30,869 nt of DNA from Alphaproteobacteria bacterium UBA3760 (lineage in GTDB: Bacteria; Pseudomonadota; Alphaproteobacteria; Rs-D84), in the NCBI GenBank assembly GCA_002371155.1, contig DFGC01000011.1, positions 1-30,869 of the forward strand, written 5' to 3'. The stretch's first letter is position 1; every line of letters begins with the position of its first letter. The notes under the pieces were generated by a model that saw only the letters and a list, made by a program, of their open reading frames with translations, was not told where the DNA came from and did no database searches. The position numbers were made by a program, and so were the translations under genes. Below, piece by piece: positions 14,142 to 22,214 of this stretch.

Positions 14142-14884
14142 TTTGTCCCCCGCTTTGACTTTGGCATTAAATCAGATTCGCGTGCCGGTATTTTTCCATC
14201 GTATGTTATGCGTCCGTCATAAATATGAATCAATCGTTCAGAATATTTTGCAATATCAAATTCGTGTGTAATCATAATAATGGTTATACCCAAATCTTTG
14301 TTTAATTTCTTGAAAAATTGTAAAATTTCATTTCCCATTTTGGAATCCAACGCACCGGTTGGTTCGTCCGCCAATATCAGTTTTGGTGTTCCGGCCAATG
14401 CACGCGCAATCGCAACGCGTTGCTTCATACCACCCGATAATTGCGTCGGTAAATATGTTTCGAAATCTTGCAATCCAACCATTTTCAGCATTTCGCGCGC
14501 GCGTCGTATGCGTTCATCCATCGGCAATCCGCGATACATCAACGGCAACATCACATTGTCCAAAATGTTTCGTTTAGATAACAAATTAAAATTCTGGAAA
14601 ACAAAACCGATATATTCATTTCTGATTGTTGCCAATTCATCCGCAGTCATGGTGGAAATATCCCGACCATACAGTTTATATGTTCCCGATGTCGCGCTGT
14701 CCAACGCACCAACGATATTCATACATGTCGATTTCCCCGACCCCGATGGCCCCATAATGGAAACAAATTCGCCGGGTTTAATTGTAAAAGAAATATCGAA
14801 TAAAACCTGTTGAGTCCCACCGACCTCTAATGGGAAACTTTTGCAAATTTTATCCATTGAAATGATATCAGGTTGCGTCGCCAT
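14138..14884 (-). CDS. macB: MacB-type ABC transporter ATP-binding protein
   Basis: Cytosolic ATPase of the exporter; 248 residues. Walker A GPSGSGKS is at 45-52, the Q-loop in FVFQNFNLL near 97, the signature LSGGMKQR at 149-156 (Met in place of the usual Gln/Glu), Walker B LILADEPTGALD at 169-180 and the H-loop His at 207. This is the MacB/LolD/FtsE subclass, which powers mechanotransmission rather than classic substrate channels. It is 12 nt downstream of macA, with AAGGATT before its start, and overlaps the permease gene downstream. Confidence 0.94.
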   Translation of the reverse strand: MATQPDIISMDKICKSFPLEVGGTQQVLFDISFTIKPGEFVSIMGPSGSGKSTCMNIVGALDSATSGTYKLYGRDISTMTADELATIRNEYIGFVFQNFNLLSKRNILDNVMLPLMYRGLPMDERIRRAREMLKMVGLQDFETYLPTQLSGGMKQRVAIARALAGTPKLILADEPTGALDSKMGNEILQFFKKLNKDLGITIIMITHEFDIAKYSERLIHIYDGRITYDGKIPARESDLMPKSKRGTK

Positions 14885-14896
14885 AATTTTTAATCC

Positions 14897-16078
14897 TTAC
14901 ATTGGGCCACCCCTTGGGCGGTTGCGCATAGTTGATTTTTTGGTGGACGAAGCCTGACCCATGCGACCAACGATAATTTTATCGCCAAATTCAATATCGT
15001 TGGAAATAATTTCTGTATCGGTTGCGGTGACCAACCCTTTTTTGTATTCAACAATCACAACCTTTTTATCGCGCAAAATTGCCAAATGATTTGCCGTTGA
15101 AATATTCGCCGCCGCCGGGTCTATGTTTTCAAAAGACCGCACCAAAAACGCAGAATTTTGCGCGCGCCAAACATCTTCGGCACGATTGACAATAATTGTC
15201 ACGAACGCGGTCATTCCCGGCATCAAACGCAAATCAGAATTATCAACATCGATAACAACGGTATAAACGACAACATTTGATGTTGTTGTTGGTGATAAAC
15301 GAATTTGCCGAACAACACCAGTAAATTTATCACCCGCATACGCATCGACGGTAAAACTGACCGATTGACCTTGTTGAATCATACCAATATCGGCTTCGCT
15401 GACGGCGGTTTCAATTTGCATTTTTGTTAAATCTTCGGCAATTTCGAATAAATCAGGTGTTTGGAAAGATGCCGCCACCGTTTGACCTTTATCAACCTTG
15501 CGCGATATAACCGTTCCGTTCACCGGCGAAGTAATTGTCGCATACCCCAGGTTCGTCACCGCTTTTTCATATTGTGATTGTGCACGCACAACCGCAGATT
15601 CCGCCTGTTCGTATTGACTTTGTGATTTTTCCATTTCTGCGCGCGCAATAAACCCATCGTTATATAACGATTTGTCGCGCACATAATCACTTTTTGCCAG
15701 GTTTCTTTGCGATACCGCCGCATCCAAAGAAGCCTTGGCCTCGGTCACAGACGATTTCAATACCGACGGTTCAATGGTCAACAAAATATCACCTTGTTTA
15801 ACCTGGGAATTAAAATCCGCATAAATCTGTTCGATTGTCCCAGAAACCTGGGAACCAACACTGACGGTATTGACTGGGCTGATTTCGCCGGTTGCACTGA
15901 CGACCTGCTCTAAATCGCCACGCGTTATATCGACCGTCACGAACGCGCCGTTTTTTGCAGATTTTTTCGTACTCAATCCAAATATCATCAAAATTATTAT
16001 TGCAACGATAACTATCGCCAAAGTCCACCATTTATGGCGACGCGGCCAGTTTAATAATTGTTTGATTTTCTCTCTCAT
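14897..16078 (-). CDS. macA: Periplasmic adaptor (membrane fusion protein), MacA-like
   Basis: Bridges the MacB permease and TolC across the periplasm; 393 residues. A single N-terminal membrane helix lies at about 15-35 (WWTLAIVIVAIIILMIF). A lipoyl half-motif follows (VSVGSQVSGTIEQIYADF), then an alpha-hairpin coiled coil at about 105-170 rich in Ala, Gln, Glu and Ser, the second lipoyl half (ATITSPVNGTVISRKV), and beta-barrel and membrane-proximal domains. The C-terminus ends in a basic SSTKKSTMRNRPRGG tail. The start overlaps the tolC stop by 4 nt. Family placement as HlyD/MacA is firm; the cargo is not. Confidence 0.93.
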   Translation of the reverse strand: MREKIKQLLNWPRRHKWWTLAIVIVAIIILMIFGLSTKKSAKNGAFVTVDITRGDLEQVVSATGEISPVNTVSVGSQVSGTIEQIYADFNSQVKQGDILLTIEPSVLKSSVTEAKASLDAAVSQRNLAKSDYVRDKSLYNDGFIARAEMEKSQSQYEQAESAVVRAQSQYEKAVTNLGYATITSPVNGTVISRKVDKGQTVAASFQTPDLFEIAEDLTKMQIETAVSEADIGMIQQGQSVSFTVDAYAGDKFTGVVRQIRLSPTTTSNVVVYTVVIDVDNSDLRLMPGMTAFVTIIVNRAEDVWRAQNSAFLVRSFENIDPAAANISTANHLAILRDKKVVIVEYKKGLVTATDTEIISNDIEFGDKIIVGRMGQASSTKKSTMRNRPRGGPM

Positions 16079-17397
16079 TTTACATCCTTGTCCATACCTG
16101 ATTGTATATCACCGATTGCCAACGCAACCGCCGCGCGTTTAACATACAAATCGTATTTTGCCGCATTATTTTGATTTCGTGCATCAACCAAATCAGATTG
16201 CGCGGTTTGCCAATCCAACATGGTGGCGCGCCCAACTTTATACATACCCGATGTCACGCGTTCGTTTTCGGTTGCCGATTTCAGCAAAGAATCCGTTTGT
16301 TCTAAAACTGTTTTTGCGGTTTTGTAATTTTGATATGCCGAAAACACATCCATCATCGCATTATTTGATACTGCGCGTTCATTTTCAGTTGCCATATCGT
16401 AATTTGCGACCGCCGCGCGGGCATTATACATATTTGCAAACCCGGCAAATATTGGCATAGAAATCGATACGCCAATCGTCCCCCCTGCGCGTTCAGATAC
16501 ATCATCAAACATCCCGCCAATGGTATTTGAATTGACACCAACCGACCCGTTTACTGAAATCGAAGGTAAATTTTTCAGAAACGCACTGTTTCGCCGATGC
16601 CATGCCGCGTCTTTGTTTGCCGATGCCTTTAATAAATCAGGGCGTTTTTTTCGTGCGATTTCAATCAGTTCGTTTATATCGCTGCTTTCGGCATCACTGC
16701 CAAACGATGATGGCATATCGGCGATAATAATTTCTTGGTCCGCCGGGAAAGACAGTTTTGTCAATAAATTGCCTTTGGTAATTTCACGATTATTTTTTGC
16801 GCGTTCCAACTGTAATTCTGCCGATGCCAATGTTGTTTCGGCCTTATATACATCGGCCTTGGCAACGGCACCGGCCTTGAATTTTTTATCGGCGGTATCT
16901 TTGGCGGTCTGTGCCACCGTTTTTGCCATCTGTGCCGATTCCACATTTGCGTTTGCGTTCAACAATTCGTAATATGCACCAATCACAGAATAAATATAAT
17001 TTTGGACAGTTTCATCATAATCAAACCCGGCGGCGCGATATGTTGCCAATGCGGTTGCGAAATCAGACGACCGCCGACCAAAATCGAAAATTAAATATGA
17101 TGCCGATAAAGCCCCACTGTATGACCAATCGTCATGCACATGATGCGACCGTTCGCCCGATGCACGCAGATTTAATTTGGGTAAATAATCTGCATATGCG
17201 GCGTTTTTCGTAAAATGCGAAGACCGATATGACGCATATGCGGCGGCCGTTTGGGGATTGCGACACAATCCTAAATCGACAACTTGTTTCAAATCCAGAA
17301 CGGTATTTGGAATATTGCGCATTGTTGCACAATCATCGCCCGCGGCGGCGGCGACACATGGCAACGCGCAAAACACTAAAAATCCGCATTTTTTCAT
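16075..17397 (-). CDS. tolC: TolC-family outer-membrane efflux protein
   Basis: Outer-membrane channel of the exporter; 440 residues. It has a signal peptide of about 19 residues (MKKCGFLVFCALPCVAAAA) with Cys at 4, 10 and 14. Two repeats of the outer-membrane efflux domain follow, with long Ala/Asn/Gln-rich helices (GAYYELLNANANVESAQMA and FSAYQNYKTAKTVLEQTD). The typical SYLIFDFGRRSSDF and SMPIFAGFAN strand motifs occur once per repeat. It is the first gene of the transcript, with an extended -10 promoter at 17427-17455 and a GAGAG ribosome site. Confidence 0.94.
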   Translation of the reverse strand: MKKCGFLVFCALPCVAAAAGDDCATMRNIPNTVLDLKQVVDLGLCRNPQTAAAYASYRSSHFTKNAAYADYLPKLNLRASGERSHHVHDDWSYSGALSASYLIFDFGRRSSDFATALATYRAAGFDYDETVQNYIYSVIGAYYELLNANANVESAQMAKTVAQTAKDTADKKFKAGAVAKADVYKAETTLASAELQLERAKNNREITKGNLLTKLSFPADQEIIIADMPSSFGSDAESSDINELIEIARKKRPDLLKASANKDAAWHRRNSAFLKNLPSISVNGSVGVNSNTIGGMFDDVSERAGGTIGVSISMPIFAGFANMYNARAAVANYDMATENERAVSNNAMMDVFSAYQNYKTAKTVLEQTDSLLKSATENERVTSGMYKVGRATMLDWQTAQSDLVDARNQNNAAKYDLYVKRAAVALAIGDIQSGMDKDVK

Positions 17398-17426
17398 AAA
17401 TTCTCTCTCGGTTAAATTTCGTGATA

Positions 17427-17455
17427 ATTATACCAGGTTGCAAAAAAAAACACAA
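17427..17455 (-). promoter_or_regulatory. Promoter of the tolC-macA-macB operon
   Basis: -35 TTGTGT (17455-17450), a 17-nt spacer containing a T-run, and -10 TATAAT (17432-17427) with an extended TGG just before it. The leader to the tolC ATG is about 22 nt. No operator-like palindrome is obvious. Confidence 0.65.
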
Positions 17456-17502
17456 TGAAAAACGCATTGGTTTTATGGGGGCATTTGAACCTAAATTTTA
17501 TG

Positions 17503-17531
17503 TTGCAAATACATATTTTTTCGTTTAATAT
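17503..17531 (+). promoter_or_regulatory. Promoter of tRNA-Cys and recF
   Basis: -35 TTGCAA (17503-17508), a 17-nt spacer and -10 TAATAT (17526-17531), 14 nt before the tRNA. No other promoter fits between the tRNA and recF. Confidence 0.65.
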
Positions 17532-17545
17532 GCAATCACATATTT

Positions 17546-17619
17546 GGCCAGGTGGCAGAGTGGTTATGCAGAGGACTGCAAATCCTTGTATGCCGGTTCG
17601 ATTCCGACCCTGGCCTCCA
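17546..17619 (+). tRNA. tRNA-Cys (anticodon GCA)
   Basis: Acceptor GGCCAGG / CCTGGCC, D-arm with TGGCAGAGTGGTTATGCA, anticodon loop CTGCAAA giving GCA, T-arm CGGTTCGATTCCG, discriminator T (usual for tRNA-Cys) and encoded CCA (17617-17619). Confidence 0.96.
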
Positions 17620-17628
17620 AATTCCAAA

Positions 17629-18714
17629 ATGATTGAACAACTGACTCTGACCGATTTTCGTAATCATAAAACATCCCGCATTGAAACACACGGGGCAAAA
17701 AATATAATTATCGTCGGTGAAAACGGTGCCGGCAAAACCGCAATATTAGAGGCCCTGTCCATGTTATCCGGCGACCGGGGAATGCGTGGTGATGATATGA
17801 CGGACATCGCATGCTTTAACGGTGGCGGTGGTTTTTCTGTATATGGTAAAACATTTGATGGGGAATCATTATGTGTATATTTTAATCGTGGCGATACAAA
17901 TCGTCATGCGAAAATAAACGATGAAAATGCAACATTAAATGATTTGGGAAAAATTATGCGCATCGTGTGGATATCCCCCCGCGAAGACCGTCTGTTTGTG
18001 GATTCTGGGGCGGAAAGGCGTGCGTTTTTTGACCGCCTGGCCAGTAATTTTGACCCAAATCATAATGGGCGCACCGCGCGATTTTCCAAAATTTTATCAG
18101 AACGCGCATTTGCATTAAAAAATGGTTCAGATTCCAAATGGTTGGATGCGCTGGACGACCAATTGGCGGGTGTTGCGACATCGATTGCGACGACGCGCGT
18201 GCAATATGCGGGCGAATTGAATTATTTCCTAAATCGTTTCAGTGTGTCTGTTGATGGGATGATTGAACATCAAATAATTTCTGGGGCGACAATTTCGGTG
18301 GCGGAACGCGAATATCGAAAATATTTATCTGAAAATCGTGAATTGGTTGGCGATAAAATGGTTTTAGATGGGCCCCATAAATCTGATTTTGGGATGTTTA
18401 ACAACGAATTAAATTTGCCTGTCCGTTTGACCAGCACCGGCCAGCAAAAATCGGCATTATTCGATTTGATTTTGGCACATACAAAATTACTGTATACAAA
18501 AACGAATCACAACTGTGTTGTTTTGTTTGACGAGGCCGCCGCCCACCTGGATTCTGTGGCGCGTAAAAAAATTTTTGCATCATTGGACGCAACTCATACC
18601 CAGGTTTGGGCGACGGGTTTGGATGAAAATTCTTTTGTTGATGTGCCGGGTTCAATAATTGTTGCTTGCCATAACGGACAAATAAATAATATACTGTATA
18701 AAACCCAAGGGTAA
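17629..18714 (+). CDS. recF: DNA repair and recombination protein RecF
   Basis: SMC-like ATPase that, with RecO and RecR, loads RecA at gapped DNA; 361 residues, normal length. It starts MIEQLTLTDFRNHK, the family's opening. The longer open frame runs back through tRNA-Cys and is rejected. Walker A GENGAGKT is at 30-37. The signature-like STGQQKSALF and Walker B VVLFDEAAAHLD lie near the C-terminus. The ATG is only 9 nt after the tRNA CCA and has no ribosome site. After tRNA 3' processing the mRNA would be nearly leaderless. The usual dnaA-dnaN-recF-gyrB context is absent; sspB follows 5 nt downstream. Confidence 0.95.
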   Translation: MIEQLTLTDFRNHKTSRIETHGAKNIIIVGENGAGKTAILEALSMLSGDRGMRGDDMTDIACFNGGGGFSVYGKTFDGESLCVYFNRGDTNRHAKINDENATLNDLGKIMRIVWISPREDRLFVDSGAERRAFFDRLASNFDPNHNGRTARFSKILSERAFALKNGSDSKWLDALDDQLAGVATSIATTRVQYAGELNYFLNRFSVSVDGMIEHQIISGATISVAEREYRKYLSENRELVGDKMVLDGPHKSDFGMFNNELNLPVRLTSTGQQKSALFDLILAHTKLLYTKTNHNCVVLFDEAAAHLDSVARKKIFASLDATHTQVWATGLDENSFVDVPGSIIVACHNGQINNILYKTQG

Positions 18715-18719
18715 ATAAA

Positions 18720-19187
18720 ATGGCACGAATAGATTATCAATTATTATTGGACAACGCATTAAAATCAGTGGTCAAAGACGCACTGATTCACGCGCAAATA
18801 AACGGTTTGGGCGATGGCTCGCATTTCTTTATAACTTTCAAGACCCGCGATAACGGTGTTGTGTTGCCGGATTTTTTGCGTATGCGATATCCCGATGTTA
18901 TGACAATCGTATTGCAATATTCGTATAATAATTTGCATGTATCCGATAAAGAATTCGGGGTTCAACTGACATTTGATGGGCGTCCATTTTTTATTCGTGT
19001 TCCGTTTTCTGCATTGGTTGAATTCAAAGACCCATCGGTTGATTTTATTTTAACATTTCATCCAAAAAATGAATCTGAAACCGCGGATAACGATATGGAA
19101 TTGCCGTTGGACGAAAATAAAAATTCTGTGCCGGATGACGCGCGCGTTGTATCATTGGACGAATTCAGAAAACGCAAAAACAGTTAG
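18720..19187 (+). CDS. sspB: ClpXP protease adaptor SspB, alphaproteobacterial type
   Basis: Tethers ssrA-tagged proteins to ClpX for degradation; 155 residues. The opening IDYQLLLDNALKSVVKDAL, the middle MTIVLQYSYNNLHVSD and PFSALVEFKDPSVDFIL match the SspB-alpha fold described in Caulobacter. A flexible acidic linker at about 120-138 leads to a C-terminal ARVVSLDEFRKRK, which resembles the ClpX-binding tail. An AAGGG ribosome site overlaps the end of recF, so the two genes share a transcript. Its presence implies a tmRNA gene elsewhere. Confidence 0.9.
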   Translation: MARIDYQLLLDNALKSVVKDALIHAQINGLGDGSHFFITFKTRDNGVVLPDFLRMRYPDVMTIVLQYSYNNLHVSDKEFGVQLTFDGRPFFIRVPFSALVEFKDPSVDFILTFHPKNESETADNDMELPLDENKNSVPDDARVVSLDEFRKRKNS

Positions 19188-19207
19188 AAATAATTTTGTT
19201 AAAAAAT

Positions 19208-19227
19208 CGCCCCATCGGGCGTTTTTT
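19208..19227. terminator. Bidirectional terminator between sspB and the secreted-protein gene
   Basis: Stem CGCCC (19208-19212) / GGGCG (19217-19221), with T6 on the plus side and A6 before it giving T6 on the minus strand. It serves both convergent genes, though for the minus gene it lies right past the stop codon. Confidence 0.75.
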
Positions 19228-19705
19228 ATTTGTTCAAAATTTCAGCGCGGAAATCGGTGTCAGCCAAAAAATTATACGCACACCGATATGTGCACAGGTT
19301 TGCACATTCATACGATGATTCGAATTCGCCACGATATACCCATTGGGTTGGGGTTGATTTATGAATATCGCGACTGGTTGCAAATATTTTACACCAACAA
19401 TGCGGACCATTTTTTTCAGCCGCCAAAAATATCCCCGGTTCTTCTTTTTTGTTGCATGTACTGGTTCCCAAAACTTCGGATTCTTCGCCAAAAAATGCGC
19501 GCCAATCGCCCGGGTTTAACCCCGACGCATGGTTGCGCGATGATTCATCTAATTGGTAATACCCATTTGAATATTTCCACCAATCTATACCAGTATTGTC
19601 AACATACGGGGATGGTGGCGGGTTATCGTCGATAATAACCGGTGGAACCTCGGCCATCGCCGGCACAGAAAATACAGCCAACAAAAATGCAATAAATTTA
19701 TTCAT
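19226..19705 (-). CDS. Secreted Cys-containing protein, unknown function
   Basis: I do not recognise this family. The 159-residue product has a clear signal peptide, MNKFIAFLLAVFSVPAMA, cut before EVPP. A Pro-rich segment follows (DDNPPPSPY), then WWKYSNGYYQL and DWRAFFGEE. Six Cys are in the mature part (TSTC, HCWC, ECANLCTYRC), an even number that suits disulfides in the periplasm or outside the cell. The C-terminal YECANLCTYRCAYN spacing suggests a compact knotted domain. It appears to be a single-gene unit. Confidence 0.72.
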   Translation of the reverse strand: MNKFIAFLLAVFSVPAMAEVPPVIIDDNPPPSPYVDNTGIDWWKYSNGYYQLDESSRNHASGLNPGDWRAFFGEESEVLGTSTCNKKEEPGIFLAAEKNGPHCWCKIFATSRDIHKSTPTQWVYRGEFESSYECANLCTYRCAYNFLADTDFRAEILNK

Positions 19706-19736
19706 CGTATGAATATTATATCACAAAAATATGAAT

Positions 19737-19760
19737 AAAAAAAGGGGTGAATTTCACCCC
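19737..19760 (-). terminator. Terminator after infB
   Basis: An 8-bp stem (19744-19751 with 19753-19760; GGGGTGAA / TTCACCCC) followed on the minus strand by seven T. It ends the nusA-infB transcript; no rbfA follows. Confidence 0.85.
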
Positions 19761-19782
19761 AAAATAAATTTTACAAAACACA

Positions 19783-22179
19783 TTACAATTCTGCACGAAC
19801 CTCTTGAACTTCATAGCATTCGACGCGGTCGCCTTCTTTGATATCATTGTATTTATCAAAACTCATACCAAATTCGACACCGTTGGACACTTCTTTGACC
19901 TCGTTCTTTTCACGACGCAACTCACCGATTTTCCCATCATACACAACAACATTGTCGCGCAACAAACGAACAAAGGCATCTTTTTTAATCACACCTTCGG
20001 TCATACGACAACCCGCGACGCGTGTTCCTTTGCCAACGGTAAACAATGCGATAACATCGGCATAACCGATAAAGTTTTCTTTTCGTTCAGGTGCCAATTT
20101 CCCAGACAAAATTTCTTTGATTTCGTCGGTAATGCGATAAACAACACTGTGATAGCGAATATCAACACCGCCCGCGCGTGCCATATCACGCACGGCACTG
20201 TCGGCACGAACATTAAACGCGATAATCACCGCACCCGATGCCGTCGCCAAACGAATATCGCCTTCGGTAATTTGACCAACACCCGCCGACAAAATATCAA
20301 CCGCCGCCTTGTCAGAATTTATTCCGCGCAACATATCGGTGATGGCTTCGACTGAACCTTGAACATCGGCGCGCAAAATAACCGGCAAAGTCAGTTTTTT
20401 TGTTTCGTCGCGTGCGGCGAACAAATCTTGCAGCGAAGACCGTTTAACCGCGTTTGCTTTGTCTTTGGCCTGTTGAACACGATACGCGGCAACCTCGCGC
20501 GTTTGGGCCTCGGTTTCCATAACGCGTAATTCATCACCCGCCGCCGGCACAGAATCCAATCCCAAAACCATAACGGGTTGTCCCGGTTTCACAGATTTTA
20601 CCCGTTCGCCAAATGAATTTATCAGCCCGCGCACGCGTCCAAATGTTTCGCCAACAACGAATACATCGCCGATTTTCAATGTGCCCTGCCGGATAATCAT
20701 TGTTGCGACCGCGCCCAATCCGCGTTCTTGTTTGGCTTCGACCACATTGGCAACCGCCGGCATTGTTGGGTCTGCGCGCAAATCCATCATTGCGGCTTGT
20801 AATAATATAGCCTCTTCTAATTTATCCAAATTTGTTCTTTGTTTTGCAGAAATTTCAACACATTGAACATCGCCACCCATGGATTCAACCTGGACCTCTT
20901 GTTGCAATAAATCGATTTTAACTTTTTCTGGGTTAGCCTCGGGTAAATCGCATTTGTTTATTGCGACAATAAACGGAACATGCGCCGCGCGAATATGATT
21001 TATCGCCTCTATCGTTTGGGGCATAATGGAATCATTTGCGGCAACAACCAACACAACAATATCCGCCATTTGTGCGCCACGCGCACGCATTGCGGTAAAT
21101 GTTTCGTGTCCCGGTGTATCCAAAAATGTAATCATTTGACCGGACGATGTTTTAACCTCGTACGAAGAAATATGTTGCGTGATACCGCCCGCCTCGCCGG
21201 CGACAACATTTGCATTACGAAACGCGTCCAACAGTGATGTTTTACCGTGGTCAACATGTCCGACAACCGTCACGATTGGCGCGCGTGGAACCATGTTTTC
21301 AGGATTTGGTTGGCGTTCCAATTGTTCGGCATATGGTTTGACAACAACGCGTTTAACGGTTGCGCCAAATTCGCCCGCAATCAGTTCCGCCGTATCTGCG
21401 TCAATGGATTGGTTTTGTGACACCATCATACCCATTTCCATCAGTTTTTTAACGACATTTCCAACCTTTTCCGCCATGGCATTTGCCAAATCTTTGACGA
21501 CAATTGTTTCGCCCAAATTCACGATGCGTTCAACCTTTTGTGGTGCAGAAAACGCCGCGCGTGCTTTTTCGCGGAATCGTTTTAATGATGCCTCGGACCG
21601 GCGGCGATTTGCACCACGCAATTCAATTTCGTCTTCATCATCGTCCATAACAATATCGTGAATAGAAATTTTGCCAGATTTTTTGAAATCTTTTTTGAAC
21701 GATTTATTATTGTTTTTTGTTGCGACATCGTCATCATCATTGCGGTTTGATTTTTGATGATTTACGAATTGTTGCTTTTTATTTGGCATTGTCCGTTCTG
21801 GCACAGGTACCGCCGCCACAACCGGTTCTGATTCAGGTTCATTTTCCACCATGGCAACATTTTCGCGAGCATTTAATTGGTTTTTGACTTGTTCGTATTC
21901 GGCGGCCTCGCGCGCGATTTCAGCCTCGCGCGCGGCGCGGGCCTGGGCCTCTTGGGCTTGGCGTTTTTTCTGTTCTTCTTCGCGTGCGCGTGCGGCCTCT
22001 AATACGGCGCGCAATTTATCATCGGTGGCATTGTGTTGTGGGGTTGCGACCGGTTCATCACGCAATTCTTTACTGCCGGGTGCGACGATACGGCGACGGC
22101 GTTCAACAAAAACAGAATCGCCTTTCTTGCTTTGGACTGCGCCCAATGTAACAGATTTTCCAAGTGTCAATGTTGCCAT
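19783..22179 (-). CDS. infB: Translation initiation factor IF-2
   Basis: GTPase that places initiator tRNA on the 30S subunit and promotes subunit joining; 798 residues. The N-terminal 215 residues are low-complexity: an Ala/Glu/Arg helix at about 58-100 and Asn/Asp/Lys stretches at 140-190. An IF2-N domain lies at about 220-285. The G domain has GHVDHGKT at 307-314, DTPGHE at 354-359 and NKCD at 408-411. Domain II-IV signatures follow (QGSVEAITDML, KGTRVAGCRM). The start MATLTLGKSVTLG has an AAAGGAAC site. It is 35 nt downstream of nusA. Confidence 0.97.
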   Translation of the reverse strand: MATLTLGKSVTLGAVQSKKGDSVFVERRRRIVAPGSKELRDEPVATPQHNATDDKLRAVLEAARAREEEQKKRQAQEAQARAAREAEIAREAAEYEQVKNQLNARENVAMVENEPESEPVVAAVPVPERTMPNKKQQFVNHQKSNRNDDDDVATKNNNKSFKKDFKKSGKISIHDIVMDDDEDEIELRGANRRRSEASLKRFREKARAAFSAPQKVERIVNLGETIVVKDLANAMAEKVGNVVKKLMEMGMMVSQNQSIDADTAELIAGEFGATVKRVVVKPYAEQLERQPNPENMVPRAPIVTVVGHVDHGKTSLLDAFRNANVVAGEAGGITQHISSYEVKTSSGQMITFLDTPGHETFTAMRARGAQMADIVVLVVAANDSIMPQTIEAINHIRAAHVPFIVAINKCDLPEANPEKVKIDLLQQEVQVESMGGDVQCVEISAKQRTNLDKLEEAILLQAAMMDLRADPTMPAVANVVEAKQERGLGAVATMIIRQGTLKIGDVFVVGETFGRVRGLINSFGERVKSVKPGQPVMVLGLDSVPAAGDELRVMETEAQTREVAAYRVQQAKDKANAVKRSSLQDLFAARDETKKLTLPVILRADVQGSVEAITDMLRGINSDKAAVDILSAGVGQITEGDIRLATASGAVIIAFNVRADSAVRDMARAGGVDIRYHSVVYRITDEIKEILSGKLAPERKENFIGYADVIALFTVGKGTRVAGCRMTEGVIKKDAFVRLLRDNVVVYDGKIGELRREKNEVKEVSNGVEFGMSFDKYNDIKEGDRVECYEVQEVRAEL

Positions 22180-22214
22180 TAAAATCGTTCCTTTATTTTA
22201 TACCTGTTTAATTT

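Noticed and set aside
17455..17628. N-terminal extension of RecF
   Set aside because: It would translate through tRNA-Cys; the RecF family starts at MIEQLTL.
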